Of a stretch of 64,000 nt of DNA, positions 39,817 to 48,281 are shown piece after piece (position 1 is the stretch's first letter; every line of letters starts with the position of its first letter). The stretch spans positions 434,001 to 498,000 of the forward strand of contig NZ_FNDR01000001.1 of the NCBI RefSeq assembly GCF_900099805.1. The letters are read 5' to 3'. Source of the DNA: Variovorax sp. OV700 (GTDB lineage Bacteria; Pseudomonadota; Gammaproteobacteria; Burkholderiales; Burkholderiaceae_C). The notes below the pieces were generated by a model. That model did not search any database and was not told the origin of the DNA. It worked only from the letters and a program-made list of their open reading frames with translations. Both the position numbers and the translations under genes were made by a program.

Positions 39817-39847
39817 ACGAACGAGCAAGGCGCCGCGTGCGCCAATG

Positions 39848-39874
39848 AAAAAAGGGCCCGACGGGCCCTTTTTT
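39848..39874. terminator. Bidirectional terminator between the Bax1-I gene and rlmD
   Basis: AAAAAAGGGCCC (39848-39859), GAC, GGGCCCTTTTTT (39863-39874): a symmetrical 12-bp stem with a T-run on both strands. It serves the Bax1-I gene from the left and rlmD from the right; rlmD's stop codon touches its end. Confidence 0.93.
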
Positions 39875-41322
39875 CATGCCAGCTCGAACACCGCAATCGA
39901 CTCGACATGCGCCGTGTGCGGGAACATGTTGATCACCCCCGCAAAGGTACAGCGGTAGCCGGCCTGGTGAACCAGCAGCCCGGCATCGCGCGCCAGGGTG
40001 GACGGATTGCAGCTCACGTACACGATGCGCTTCGGCGGCGTCCAGCCATCGGTCCGCAGCTCGGGCTGCAGGTGCAGATCGGCCATGGCCTTGGCCAGCG
40101 CGAAGGCACCCTCGCGCGGCGGGTCGACCAGCCACTTTTCGGCGCTGCCGTCGGCCACCAGCATGGCGGGGGTCATCTCGAAGAGGTTCCGCGCCACGAA
40201 CCGGGTCGGCGAGAGCGCCCGCCTGGCGGACGTGGCAGGCTGGTTTTTCTTGAAGTTGTCGCTTGCGCGCGCCACCAGCGTGTCGCTGCCCTCGATGCCC
40301 AGCACCTCGCGCGCCCGGCTGGCCAGCGGCAAGGTGAAGTTGCCCAGACCGCAGAACCAGTCGATCACGCGCTCTTCCGGCGCCACATCGAGCAGGCGCA
40401 TCGCCTTGCCCACCAGCGCACGGTTGATGTGCGGATTGACCTGCGTGAAGTCGGTCGGCTTGAACGGCATGGTCACGCCGAACTCGGGCAGTTCGTACGA
40501 CAGCGGCGTTCCGCCTTCTTCCAGCAGCTTCACGGTTTCAGGGCCCTTGGCCTGCAGCCACCACTGGACGCCTGCGTTCTGCGCCGCAAAAGCCTTCAGG
40601 CGACCGATGTCCGCATCGGAGAGCGGCGCCAGATGCCGGAGCACCAGCGCAATCGTGCCGAGCGCGATGGTACCGGGCGCATCGCCGCAGGCGAGCTCGA
40701 TCTGTGGACAGGTCTCGCGCGCATCCATCGAACCGATCAGCGCGCGCAGCGGCATCAGCATGTCGCTGACCTGCTTGGGCAGCACCGGGCAGACTTGCAT
40801 GTCGGCGAGATAGCGGCTCTTGCGCTCATGGAAACCGATCAGCACCGTCCCCTTCTTGACCACGTGGCGCACCGAGAGCCGCGCGCGATAGCGGTAATGC
40901 CACGCGGGGCCTTCCATCGGCCGCAACACGTTCTCGGGCCGCACCTTGCCAAGGTGCCACAGGTTGTCTTCGAGCGCGCGCTGCTTCACCGCCACCTGTG
41001 CCGCGGCGTCCAGGTGCTGCATCTTGCAGCCGCCGCACGCACCGGTATGCAAGCCGAAATGCGGGCAGCCGGGGTGCACCCGCTGTGACGATTCGCGCCG
41101 GATGGCCGTGACCGTGCCCTGCTCCCAGTTGTTCTTGCGGCGGTGCACATTGAACTGCACTTCTTCGAAAGGCAGGGCGCCTTCGATGAACACGACCATG
41201 CCTTCGGCGTTGTGCGCTACGCCCTGCGCGTCGAGGTCGAGCGACTCGACCTTGAGCCATTCGTCACGCGCGGTCGCCGGGGTTTTCGCGGGGACTTTCT
41301 TTTCTTCGATGGATTCCGTCAT
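39874..41322 (-). CDS. rlmD: 23S rRNA (uracil-1939-C5)-methyltransferase RlmD
   Basis: 482 residues. TRAM-like N-terminus ([13 protein letters not shown]), [4Fe-4S] cysteines in [19 protein letters not shown] and VCPVL, SAM-binding [16 protein letters not shown], and catalytic Cys in [17 protein letters not shown]. Methylates U1939 of 23S rRNA. One oddity is an in-frame duplication, [10 protein letters not shown], in the middle of the protein; its two halves use different codons, so it is not recent. Confidence 0.95.
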   Translation of the reverse strand: MTESIEEKKVPAKTPATARDEWLKVESLDLDAQGVAHNAEGMVVFIEGALPFEEVQFNVHRRKNNWEQGTVTAIRRESSQRVHPGCPHFGLHTGACGGCKMQHLDAAAQVAVKQRALEDNLWHLGKVRPENVLRPMEGPAWHYRYRARLSVRHVVKKGTVLIGFHERKSRYLADMQVCPVLPKQVSDMLMPLRALIGSMDARETCPQIELACGDAPGTIALGTIALVLRHLAPLSDADIGRLKAFAAQNAGVQWWLQAKGPETVKLLEEGGTPLSYELPEFGVTMPFKPTDFTQVNPHINRALVGKAMRLLDVAPEERVIDWFCGLGNFTLPLASRAREVLGIEGSDTLVARASDNFKKNQPATSARRALSPTRFVARNLFEMTPAMLVADGSAEKWLVDPPREGAFALAKAMADLHLQPELRTDGWTPPKRIVYVSCNPSTLARDAGLLVHQAGYRCTFAGVINMFPHTAHVESIAVFELA

Positions 41323-41374
41323 CCCCCGATTGTCTCAGCGCCGGCCCGGCCTTCCGCGGCGGTGGCCGCCACGG

Positions 41375-42382
41375 CTACAACAGGGCGTCGCGCCCCACGC
41401 CGGAGCGGATCAGCTGGCGCCGCATCTTGGCCAACGCCTCGTTCTGGATCTGCCGCACGCGCTCGCGCGTCAGGCCGAGACGGACGCTCAGCACTTCGAG
41501 CGTTTCGGGCTCGCGGTCGCGCAGGCCGTAGCGGCCTTCCAGCACCTCACGCTCGCGCGCATCCAGGGCATGGACCCACTGATCGAGCAGGCGAGCGACT
41601 TCGTGGGTCTGCGTGACGTCGGTCGGATCGCCCTGTTCATCGTCGGAAGCCACGGTGTCGGCCAGCGTAAAGCCGCCCTCTTCTCCGCGTGCGTCGCCCG
41701 CATCGAGTGAGCGCGGCGCTTCCGAAAGGGCGAGCAGTTCCGCGACCGCCTGCACGTCGCGGCCCAGGAGTGCAGCGATGTCTTCCACCCGCACGCCGTC
41801 GGGCCGATGCACCAGGAATTCCGCGTTGCCTTCCAGCGTTCGGCGCGCCCGCAGCACTTGCTGCAGTTCGCGCACCACATGCACCGGCAGGCGGATGGCA
41901 CGGGCCTGGGTCATCACCGCGCGCTCCACCGACTGGCGAATCCACCAGGTGGCATAAGTGGAAAAGCGAAAACCGCGCTCGGGCTCGAACTTGGTGATGG
42001 CGTGCATCAGGCCGAGATTGCCTTCTTCGATGAGATCGGAGAGCGGAACACCACGGCCGAGATAGGCCTTGGCAATGTTCACAACCAGCCTCAGGTTGTG
42101 TTCGATCATCGATTGCCGCGCTTCGAAACTGCCGGCCCGCGCAGCGCATGCGGCCTTGTATTCCTCTTCCGGCGTGAAGAGCTCGGTTCGCCGCACCTGT
42201 CGCAAATAGATCGTCAGGGCATCCGCGCCCTCGCCGCCGATCGATGGCTCTGCTGCCCCTTCGAAGTCTGGGGCGAAAGCGGGCTTTGCCGGTGTCGCGT
42301 CTTCGCTTTTGTTTTCTACCGCCCCGCCCCGGCTCGCCAGCCGACGCACAGCAAGCGTGCGACGGAGGCGAGAGGCGGCCAT
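41375..42382 (-). CDS. rpoS: RNA polymerase sigma factor RpoS
   Basis: 335 residues: region 1.2 (DALTIYLRQVRRTELFTPEEEYKAA), region 2 (MIEHNLRLVVNIAKAYLGRGVPLSDLIEEGNLGLMHAITKFEPERGFRFSTYATWWIRQSVERA), regions 3 and 4 (RYGLRDREPETLEVLSVRLGLTRERVRQIQNEAL). This is the stationary-phase/general-stress sigma factor. It follows nlpD by 4 bases in surE-pcm-nlpD-rpoS, the order known from other proteobacteria; there rpoS is also transcribed from promoters within nlpD. Confidence 0.97.
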   Translation of the reverse strand: MAASRLRRTLAVRRLASRGGAVENKSEDATPAKPAFAPDFEGAAEPSIGGEGADALTIYLRQVRRTELFTPEEEYKAACAARAGSFEARQSMIEHNLRLVVNIAKAYLGRGVPLSDLIEEGNLGLMHAITKFEPERGFRFSTYATWWIRQSVERAVMTQARAIRLPVHVVRELQQVLRARRTLEGNAEFLVHRPDGVRVEDIAALLGRDVQAVAELLALSEAPRSLDAGDARGEEGGFTLADTVASDDEQGDPTDVTQTHEVARLLDQWVHALDAREREVLEGRYGLRDREPETLEVLSVRLGLTRERVRQIQNEALAKMRRQLIRSGVGRDALL

Positions 42383-42386
42383 GGCA

Positions 42387-43292
42387 TCACCGGCTCGGCA
42401 GGTAGCGCGCCGGATCGACAGGCTTGCCCTGGCGGCGGATTTCGAAATGCAGCTTCACGCGGTCCGCGTCGCTGTTGCCCATTTCGGCGATCTTCTGGCC
42501 CTTTTGAACCGACTGGTCTTCCTTCACGAGCAGCGTCTGGTTGTGCGCATACGCCGTGAGATAGGTGTTGTTGTGCTTGAGGATGATCAGGTTGCCATAG
42601 CCGCGCAGGCCGGCGCCCGCATAGACCACGCGTCCGTCGGCCGCAGCCAGCACCGCATCGCCAGCCTTGCCGCCGATGTCGAATCCCTTGTTCTTGGCAT
42701 CGTCGAAGCCCGCGATGAGGGTGCCATGCGCCGGCCAGATCCAGCCGAGGTCTTCGTCAGCCGAGTTCGAGGCAGGTGCCGATGGCGACGCGGTGACCGG
42801 CGGCTTGCCGGTCGCTGCGCTCGCGGGCGCCGTGGGCACCACCGCCGACGGCGGCGGCACGGGCTTGGTAACCACTCCATCTGCGGGTGAGGGTGCGGGC
42901 GCGGTCGCGAGAGAGGTGGCCCCGCTCGCCGGTCCCATCGGCGGAATCACGCGCAACACCTGGCCGACTTCGATCAGGTCGGGATTCTCGAGATTGTTCC
43001 AGCGAACGATGTTCTGCCAGCTTTGGCCGGTTTCGTTTCCGATGCGGCGAATCGTGTCGCCAGGGCGCACGGTGTAGTAGCCGGGCTTGCCGTAGTTTTC
43101 GATGCCCGGAAGGGGCTTACCCGAGGCATCGGTGGTGATGAGCGGGCCACCGGGTGCCGCGCCGGGCGCGCGCGTCATCGTGCCCCGGTCTTCGACCGGT
43201 GCCGGCCCTCGCGGTGCGGCGCAGCCTGCGATCACGAGCACAACGGCCAACGTGATACCAGCGCACCAACTCCGATTGCCAAAACCCTGCAT
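42387..43292 (-). CDS. nlpD: Murein-hydrolase activator lipoprotein NlpD
   Basis: 301 residues. Lipoprotein signal with lipobox VIAGC, a LysM peptidoglycan-binding domain (YTVRPGDTIRRIGNETGQSWQNIVRWNNL), a Pro/Ala linker and a C-terminal M23 LytM domain (GFDIGGKAGDAVLAAADGRVVYAGAGLRGYGNLIILKHNNTYLTAYAHNQ). The HxxxD zinc motif of active M23 peptidases is degenerate (GFDIGG lacks the His), as in NlpD/EnvC activators that switch on amidases during division. The start at 43292 is chosen for AAGGA 7 bases upstream. Confidence 0.94.
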   Translation of the reverse strand: MQGFGNRSWCAGITLAVVLVIAGCAAPRGPAPVEDRGTMTRAPGAAPGGPLITTDASGKPLPGIENYGKPGYYTVRPGDTIRRIGNETGQSWQNIVRWNNLENPDLIEVGQVLRVIPPMGPASGATSLATAPAPSPADGVVTKPVPPPSAVVPTAPASAATGKPPVTASPSAPASNSADEDLGWIWPAHGTLIAGFDDAKNKGFDIGGKAGDAVLAAADGRVVYAGAGLRGYGNLIILKHNNTYLTAYAHNQTLLVKEDQSVQKGQKIAEMGNSDADRVKLHFEIRRQGKPVDPARYLPSR

Positions 43293-43303
43293 TTGTTGTT
43301 CCT

Positions 43304-44077
43304 TCAAGCGATGCCCGATTTTAGGGGGACAAAGTGAACCGCCTCAAGAATGCGGCGCTCGAGTCCGCGGGCGGTTTTATCGATGACGACGAGGGCCTGT
43401 CCGCCCCCCGCCGATTGCGTGGGCGCGACGATGCGTCCGCCCACGGCGAGTTGTTCGGTCCAGGCTTCCGGAACCGCTTCGCCGCCCGCCGCGGCGATGA
43501 TGCCCGCGTACGGAGCGCCCTTGGCATAGCCGACCATGCCGTCACCCAGCATCAGGTGCACCGTTGCCAATCGGAAGTGCCGCAGATTGGTGCGCGCGCG
43601 CTCGTGCAGGCCGCGCAGGCGCTCGATGCTGTAGACCTCGGTGGCCACATGGTTCAGCACCGCCGCCTGGTAACCGCAGCCGGTGCCGATTTCCAGCACG
43701 CGCCCCAAGCGCTCCTGCGGCTTTCCGGCGAGCGCCGGCGCGCCCAGCAGAAGCTCGATCATCCGAGCCACCACGCTGGGTTTGGAGATGGTCTGGCCCA
43801 GCCCGATGGGCAGGCTCGTGTCCTCGTATGCCTGATTGACCAGTGCACTGTCGACGAAGCGATGCCGCTCCACCGCGCCCAATGCGCGCAGCACGCGCAG
43901 ATCGGAGATGCCCTGGGCGGCAAGTTTCTGCACCATGCGCGCACGCACGGCGTCGGAAGCCATCGAGGGCGTGGTGGGCACCATCGGCTTCGCCGGCACA
44001 GCGGGCAACCGCCCTCGCGTGGCGGCTGAAGCAGTGGGTGTCAGGCGAACCGGGAATCCAGGCCGTTGCGTGGCCAT
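43304..44077 (-). CDS. pcm: Protein-L-isoaspartate O-methyltransferase
   Basis: 257 residues, with an N-terminal extension before the conserved core (RARMVQKLAAQGISDLRVLRALGAVERHRFVD). SAM motif I is VLEIGTGCGYQAAVL, then VYSIERL, GDGMVGYAKGAPYAGIIAAAGGEAVPEAWTEQLAVGGRIVAP. Repairs isoaspartyl residues in aged proteins. The ATG at 44077 is one base past the surE stop, so translation is coupled. Confidence 0.96.
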   Translation of the reverse strand: MATQRPGFPVRLTPTASAATRGRLPAVPAKPMVPTTPSMASDAVRARMVQKLAAQGISDLRVLRALGAVERHRFVDSALVNQAYEDTSLPIGLGQTISKPSVVARMIELLLGAPALAGKPQERLGRVLEIGTGCGYQAAVLNHVATEVYSIERLRGLHERARTNLRHFRLATVHLMLGDGMVGYAKGAPYAGIIAAAGGEAVPEAWTEQLAVGGRIVAPTQSAGGGQALVVIDKTARGLERRILEAVHFVPLKSGIA

Positions 44078-44078
44078 G

Positions 44079-44837
44079 TCAATTGCCGAGACGGGCAACC
44101 GTCTCGCGCCATTGCCCCAGGTTGGCATGGTCTGTCAGGTCGATCTGCAGCGGCGTCAATGCGATGTGGCCAGCCGCGGTGGCATGAAAGTCGGTGCCTT
44201 CGCCGCTGTCCTTCGCGCTGCCGGCGCCTGCGATCCAGTACATGGTCTCGCCGCGCGGGCTTTCCTGCGTAATGACTTTTTCCGCCGCATGGCGGCGGCC
44301 CAGCCGGCACACCTTCATCGGCTTGAGTTCGTCGAAGGGCCGGTTCGGCACATTCACGTTGAGCAGGAACGCGCCGCCATCTAGCATGCGCTCGCGTTCG
44401 ATCTGCTGCACCAGCCGCCGCGCCACCTGCGCAGCCGCATCAACATGCGCCCACCCTTTTTCGATCTGCGAAAACGCGATGGCCGGAATGCCGAACAGAT
44501 ACGCCTCCATTGCCGCGCCCACGGTGCCCGAATAAATGGTGTCGTCGCCCATGTTGGCGCCGTTGTTGATGCCGGACACCACCAGATCGGGCCGGTAGTC
44601 GAGCAGCCCCTTCAGCGCGATGTGCACGCAGTCGGCCGGCGTGCCTGTCACATAGCGAAAACCGTTGTGTGCCTTGTGTACGTAGAGCGGTGCCGCCAGC
44701 GTGAGTGCATTCGACTTGGCGCTGTTGTTGTGCTCGGGTGCAACCACCTCGACATCGGCGATGTCTTTCAGAGCGTCGTGCAATGCGACGATGCCTGGTG
44801 CCTGAAAGCCATCGTCATTGGAAATAAGTATCTTCAT
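44079..44837 (-). CDS. surE: 5'/3'-nucleotidase SurE
   Basis: 252 residues starting MKILISNDDGFQAPGI, with the metal-binding Asp-Asp at 8-9, plus GTPADCVHIAL, VSGINNGANMGDDTIYSGTVGAA and NVNVP. SurE dephosphorylates nucleoside monophosphates and is linked to stationary-phase survival. First gene of surE-pcm-nlpD-rpoS. Confidence 0.97.
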   Translation of the reverse strand: MKILISNDDGFQAPGIVALHDALKDIADVEVVAPEHNNSAKSNALTLAAPLYVHKAHNGFRYVTGTPADCVHIALKGLLDYRPDLVVSGINNGANMGDDTIYSGTVGAAMEAYLFGIPAIAFSQIEKGWAHVDAAAQVARRLVQQIERERMLDGGAFLLNVNVPNRPFDELKPMKVCRLGRRHAAEKVITQESPRGETMYWIAGAGSAKDSGEGTDFHATAAGHIALTPLQIDLTDHANLGQWRETVARLGN

Positions 44838-44965
44838 GGTGCTTTTCGGTGCCCGGATTGTAGGCGCCGGGTGCGTCGCAGCAGGGACAAGGGCGCCCTG
44901 CCGCGCCCCCTATCATCGCCTCGCATTCATTGCCCACACACGACTGATTCAAAGGAGACTCGAGC

Positions 44966-45952
44966 ATGCACGCATGGCTTTGCGAAAACCCCACCGGCGT
45001 CGATGCGCTGAACTGGAAAGAACTGCCCACACCGGTGCCAGGTCCGGGCCAGGTGCTGATCGAAATCAAGGCGGCGAGCCTCAATTTTCCCGACCTGCTG
45101 ATCGTCCAGAACAAATACCAGATGAAGCCGCCGCTGCCCTTCGTCCCGGGTTCTGAATACGCCGGCGTTGTCCAGGCGGTGGGTGAAGGCGTCACACATC
45201 TGAAGGTGGGACAGAACGTGGCGTGCCTCTCGGGTACGGGCGGGTTTGCAACCCACACACTGGCCCCGGCCGCGCTTTGCATGCCGCTGCCGGAAGGCTT
45301 CGGCCACGTCGATGCGGCGGCTTTCATCATGATCTATGCCACCTCATGGCATGCATTGATGGACCGCGCGCAATTGAAGGCCGGAGAAACCGTGCTCGTC
45401 CTCGGCGCCGCTGGCGGTGTGGGCACCGCGGCCATCCAGATTGCAAAGGCGGCGGGTGCCAAAGTAATAGCAGCGGCTTCGACCGACGAGAAATGCGAGC
45501 TCTGCCGCTCCATTGGCGCCGACGCCACAATCAACTACACGACGCATGCGCTTCCGGGCGGGTTTCGCGACGCCATCAAGGCCGCGACCGACGGCAAGGG
45601 GCCCGATGTCATTTACGACCCGGTGGGCGGCGAGTTCGCGGAGCCGGCATTTCGTTCGATTGCATGGCGCGGGCGCTATTTGGTCGTTGGCTTTGCTTCG
45701 GGCCCGATTCCGTCGCTGCCATTGAATCTGACGCTGTTGAAAGGTGCGTCGCTGGTCGGCGTGTTCTGGGGCGATTTCGCCAAGCGCGAGCCCAAGGCCA
45801 ATGCGCAAATGATGGCCGAATTGGCCCACTGGTACGGCCAGGGAAAGATCAAGCCCGTCATCGACAGCACCATGCCGATGGCGCAATTGAAAGCCGCCTA
45901 TGCCCATATGGGCTCGCGCGGCGTCAAAGGAAAACTCGTGATGGTGAACTGA
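44966..45952 (+). CDS. Zinc-independent MDR-family NADPH:quinone oxidoreductase
   Basis: 328 residues of the quinone-oxidoreductase branch of medium-chain dehydrogenases: ELPTPVPGPGQVLIEIKAASLNFPDLL, VPGSEYAGVV, NADPH site VLVLGAAGGVGTAAIQIAKAAGAKVIAAAS, and GRYLVVGFASGPIPSLPLNL. It lacks the structural-zinc cysteine set. Reduces quinones or enones; the substrate is open. Divergent from surE and ended by a terminator. Confidence 0.9.
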   Translation: MHAWLCENPTGVDALNWKELPTPVPGPGQVLIEIKAASLNFPDLLIVQNKYQMKPPLPFVPGSEYAGVVQAVGEGVTHLKVGQNVACLSGTGGFATHTLAPAALCMPLPEGFGHVDAAAFIMIYATSWHALMDRAQLKAGETVLVLGAAGGVGTAAIQIAKAAGAKVIAAASTDEKCELCRSIGADATINYTTHALPGGFRDAIKAATDGKGPDVIYDPVGGEFAEPAFRSIAWRGRYLVVGFASGPIPSLPLNLTLLKGASLVGVFWGDFAKREPKANAQMMAELAHWYGQGKIKPVIDSTMPMAQLKAAYAHMGSRGVKGKLVMVN

Positions 45953-45983
45953 GCGCACCGCCCGCACCGGCTCCTCAGGCAAT

Positions 45984-46012
45984 AAAAAAGCCCGCGCATG
46001 CGGGCTTTTTTT
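45984..46012. terminator. Bidirectional terminator between the oxidoreductase and H-NS genes
   Basis: AAAGCCCGC (45987-45995), GCAT, GCGGGCTTT (46000-46008), flanked by A-run and T-run, so it can act on both converging transcripts. Confidence 0.93.
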
Positions 46013-46034
46013 CGGGCGGAGGCTCGTCAGACGC

Positions 46035-46379
46035 TTACTTGATCTCGAATTCGGTCAGCGACTTGCCGGCGGCCAATGCTTCGGTGACCCAGCGCGGCTT
46101 GCGGCCACGGCCGCCGGACCAGGTTTCGCCGGTCGGGCCGCGGTATTTGGCCGCTGCCTTGGCGGCGGGAACCCCGGCGCTGCGCTTGACCGAAGCGCCG
46201 CGTGCGGTCAGTTTCAGGTCAGAAGCCGTCAAACCGTATTCGGCGATCTTTCTGCGCACATCTTCAATGATGCCAGCGCGCTCTTCGTTGCGAAGGTCTT
46301 CGGCCTGCTTGCGCAATTGCGCAATCTGCTCGTCGTACTTCTTGATCTGAGAATTGATATCGGCAAGGGTCGAAGCCAT
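46035..46379 (-). CDS. H-NS family nucleoid protein
   Basis: 114 residues. N-terminal coiled-coil oligomerisation region (INSQIKKYDEQIAQLRKQAEDLRNEER) and C-terminal DNA-binding core YRGPTGETWSGGRGRKPRWVTEAL, where the family motif is the TWTGRGRxPxW loop. Such proteins bind and silence A/T-rich DNA, and the effector insert at 3798-7790 is the kind of target expected. Its own upstream region is strikingly A/T-rich. Confidence 0.95.
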   Translation of the reverse strand: MASTLADINSQIKKYDEQIAQLRKQAEDLRNEERAGIIEDVRRKIAEYGLTASDLKLTARGASVKRSAGVPAAKAAAKYRGPTGETWSGGRGRKPRWVTEALAAGKSLTEFEIK

Positions 46380-46409
46380 TTTGGACTCCTGAAAATTGGA
46401 AACGGGCGG

Positions 46410-46437
46410 ATTTTAATTCAATTCCAATTTAAAACAA
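46410..46437 (-). promoter_or_regulatory. Promoter of the H-NS family gene
   Basis: On the minus strand TTGTTT (46437-46432) and TAAAAT (46415-46410) are 16 bases apart in an A/T-rich tract (TTTAATTCAATTCCAATTT on plus), about 30 bases before the ATG. The tract could also be an autoregulatory H-NS site. Confidence 0.55.
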
Positions 46438-46650
46438 GCAGGCTGTGACGAGAAAAAGGCGCCGGCACGCACGGATTGCGGCAGCGCACAACCCAAAACT
46501 CGCCCGCGCGGACGTTTTATGGAACAAAAAGGAAGGGGGAGACTCTAGGGCACCGGCGAAAGCGGTAGCTGGAAATGACAACGCCGGGGCGGGCCCGGCG
46601 TAGTGGTTTCCATGGACGCTATTGCGCAATAGCAGTCGGGAAAGAATTTT
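46438..46650. other. Gene-free gap between H-NS promoter and tRNA-His with two palindromes
   Basis: No gene is seen. It holds a hairpin ACGCCGGG/CCCGGCGT (46581-46601) and a perfect 16-base palindrome GCTATTGCGCAATAGC (46618-46633) close to the tRNA 3' end. One or both may end tRNA-His transcription, though neither has a long T-run. Confidence 0.5.
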
Positions 46651-46727
46651 TGGGGTGGCTGATGGGACTCGAACCCACGACGACCAGAATCACAATCTGG
46701 GACTCTACCAGCTGAGCTACAGCCACC
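46651..46727 (-). tRNA. tRNA-His (GTG)
   Basis: 77 nt on the minus strand. Acceptor arm GTGGCTG/CAGCCAC with the extra genome-encoded G-1 (46727) opposite C73, CCA encoded at 46653-46651, D-loop GCTCAGCTGGTAGAG, anticodon arm CCAGATTGTGATTCTGG with GTG, and T-arm GGGTTCGAGTCCC. The G-1 is the tRNA-His identity element. Confidence 0.97.
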
Positions 46728-46801
46728 GCAGAGCCCGCAATTGTAGCGGTAAAAATGGCTGTTTTCGCTACTCCCGCAGGTACGGACCGCTGAAAATCTT
46801 C

Positions 46802-47434
46802 TTATCCCGCTGCCAAGGGGCCGGCTGGCGCGGCCTCCTTGATCTTGATGGAGCCGTCCGGCCGCTCGCAGGTTCCGATCAGCAGCCCGCTCGCAAGCGC
46901 ATGCTCGCGCAGCGCATTGAAGACCTCGTCGCGCCCCGGTGTGGCAGAAAACAACGGCGCGCCGCCAAGCGCAAATATCTGGAACGCGTAGCGGTGCGCG
47001 CCGTGCCCCGGCGGCGGATCGGGTGGCAGCCAGGCCGCCTGCAGCCCGGAGTTGCGTCCGACGTGCAAGCCGGCGGCGCCTCCGTTGCCCGGGCTTGGAA
47101 TGGCTGCCTCGTCGAGCTTGCCTTCGCTCGGCCGCAGCCCCACCACGATCGCGTGAACCAGCGGATTCGGGGTGGGCGAATCGGCGTCCTCCACCAGCAG
47201 TACCAGCGAGGTGGTTTCGGTCGGCAGATCGGCCCATTGCAGCGGCGGCGAGAGCCCTTCGCCATCGGCGGTGTAGCGCGATGGCAGGGGCGCATGGTCC
47301 ACGAAGGCCACGCTGGTCAGCGCGATCGATGCCATGCCCTGGCGCATGCCCAGCGCATTGAAAACGATCTTGTCCAGGCCCGCGCGCATGCCGTGCAGCG
47401 CGTGGCCGATGACTTCAGGCAATTTCTCAAGCAT
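46802..47434 (-). CDS. YbhB/YbcL family (PEBP-like) protein
   Basis: 210 residues of the phosphatidylethanolamine-binding-protein family: FVDHAPLPSRYTADGEGLSPPLQWADLPTETTSLVLLVEDADSPTPNPLVHAIVVGL, GPPGHGAHRYAFQIFAL-like core and a C-terminal GTCER. The bacterial role is unknown. It has an N-terminal helix of about 30 residues before the core and no evident signal peptide. Confidence 0.9.
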   Translation of the reverse strand: MLEKLPEVIGHALHGMRAGLDKIVFNALGMRQGMASIALTSVAFVDHAPLPSRYTADGEGLSPPLQWADLPTETTSLVLLVEDADSPTPNPLVHAIVVGLRPSEGKLDEAAIPSPGNGGAAGLHVGRNSGLQAAWLPPDPPPGHGAHRYAFQIFALGGAPLFSATPGRDEVFNALREHALASGLLIGTCERPDGSIKIKEAAPAGPLAAG

Positions 47435-47637
47435 GACGCCGGTATAGCGCTGCGCGGCGCGGCGGCCTGTAGGACGCTACAGCATGCGCGGCATGGCCAT
47501 CCGCGCCAAAATCCCGGACCACGGTTTCACGGACTTCACGCGGCTTGGCGACTGTATTGCTCCGCTATCATGAATGCCGCTTGCACCGACGGCGCAGGTT
47601 CTCCACGCGCTTCCATTTCACCGCCAAAGGATTTTTC

Positions 47638-47886
47638 ATGAGCATCGTCTGGACCATTCTGATCGGGTTCATCGTGGGTCTCGTGGCACGCGCCGTCAAG
47701 CCCGGCGACGACTCCGCGGGCTTCATCGTGACCACGCTGATCGGCATTGCGGGATCGTTGATCGTGACCTATGTCGGCCAGGCCATGGGCTGGTATACGG
47801 CTGGACAAGGTGCGGGCTTCATCGCGTCCGTGCTCGGCGCGATCGTGCTGCTGGTTCTCTACGGCCTGATCAAGCGCAAGAGCTAG
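47638..47886 (+). CDS. GlsB/YeaQ/YmgE family stress membrane protein
   Basis: 82 residues, three hydrophobic segments with glycine-rich turns: IVWTILIGFIVGLVARAVKPGDD, GFIVTTLIGIAGSLIVTYVGQ, GAGFIASVLGAIVLLVLYGLIKRK. Typical transglycosylase-associated protein (Tgl-assoc) family, often stress-induced, function not established. AAAGGA precedes the ATG. Confidence 0.92.
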   Translation: MSIVWTILIGFIVGLVARAVKPGDDSAGFIVTTLIGIAGSLIVTYVGQAMGWYTAGQGAGFIASVLGAIVLLVLYGLIKRKS

Positions 47887-47900
47887 TAGCAGCACGGCAG

Positions 47901-48245
47901 GTGGTGCGGACCGTGCCGCGCAAGCCAAGAGCCAAGCATCACGTCTATGTGGTCGAGTTGGACGACCGCGTATGGAATCACGGCCGCTTCAGGCGCGCCA
48001 ATCCCGGCTACCAGCTCGGCAAGCCCTTTGTGTATGTGGGAATGACCGGGCTCGACCCGGACATCCGCTTCGACAAGCACAAGGCCGGCATCCAGGCCAA
48101 CAGCTTCGTCCAGGCGTTCGGCGTACGGCTCCTGCCCTCCCTTTACGAACGCTACAACCCCCTGAGCTACGAGGACGCGCGATCGAGGGAGGTCGAGCTT
48201 GGCATCGCGCTGCGCAAGAGCGGCTACGGCGTCTGGCAGGCCTGA
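47901..48245 (+). CDS. Small GIY-YIG-like protein
   Basis: About 114 residues: basic N-terminus (RTVPRKPRAK), HHVYVVELDDRVW, then GKPFVYVGMTGLDPDIRFDKHKAGIQANSFVQAFGVRLLPSLYERYNPLSYEDARSREVELGIALRKSGY. The VYVVEL...VYVGMT pattern with R and H following resembles the GIY-YIG nuclease fold, with a possible Glu at the end. No ATG exists in frame; the start is one of the GTGs at 47901, 47904 or 47913. Function unproven. Confidence 0.65.
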   Translation: MVRTVPRKPRAKHHVYVVELDDRVWNHGRFRRANPGYQLGKPFVYVGMTGLDPDIRFDKHKAGIQANSFVQAFGVRLLPSLYERYNPLSYEDARSREVELGIALRKSGYGVWQA

Positions 48246-48281
48246 GACCAGCGGCCTCCCCACGCCAGGCCAGTGCCCTCG

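Noticed and set aside
38953..39828. Upstream extension of the GlcG/HbpS-like frame
   Set aside because: It runs antisense through the Bax1-I gene, and the family's start is at 38952.
40630..40690. [10 protein letters not shown] duplication inside RlmD taken as a recent slip
   Set aside because: The two halves use different synonymous codons, so it is not a fresh replication slip, and it keeps the frame.
42660..42760. Missing zinc His in the NlpD M23 domain as gene decay
   Set aside because: Degenerate LytM domains are normal for NlpD, which activates amidases and does not cut peptidoglycan.
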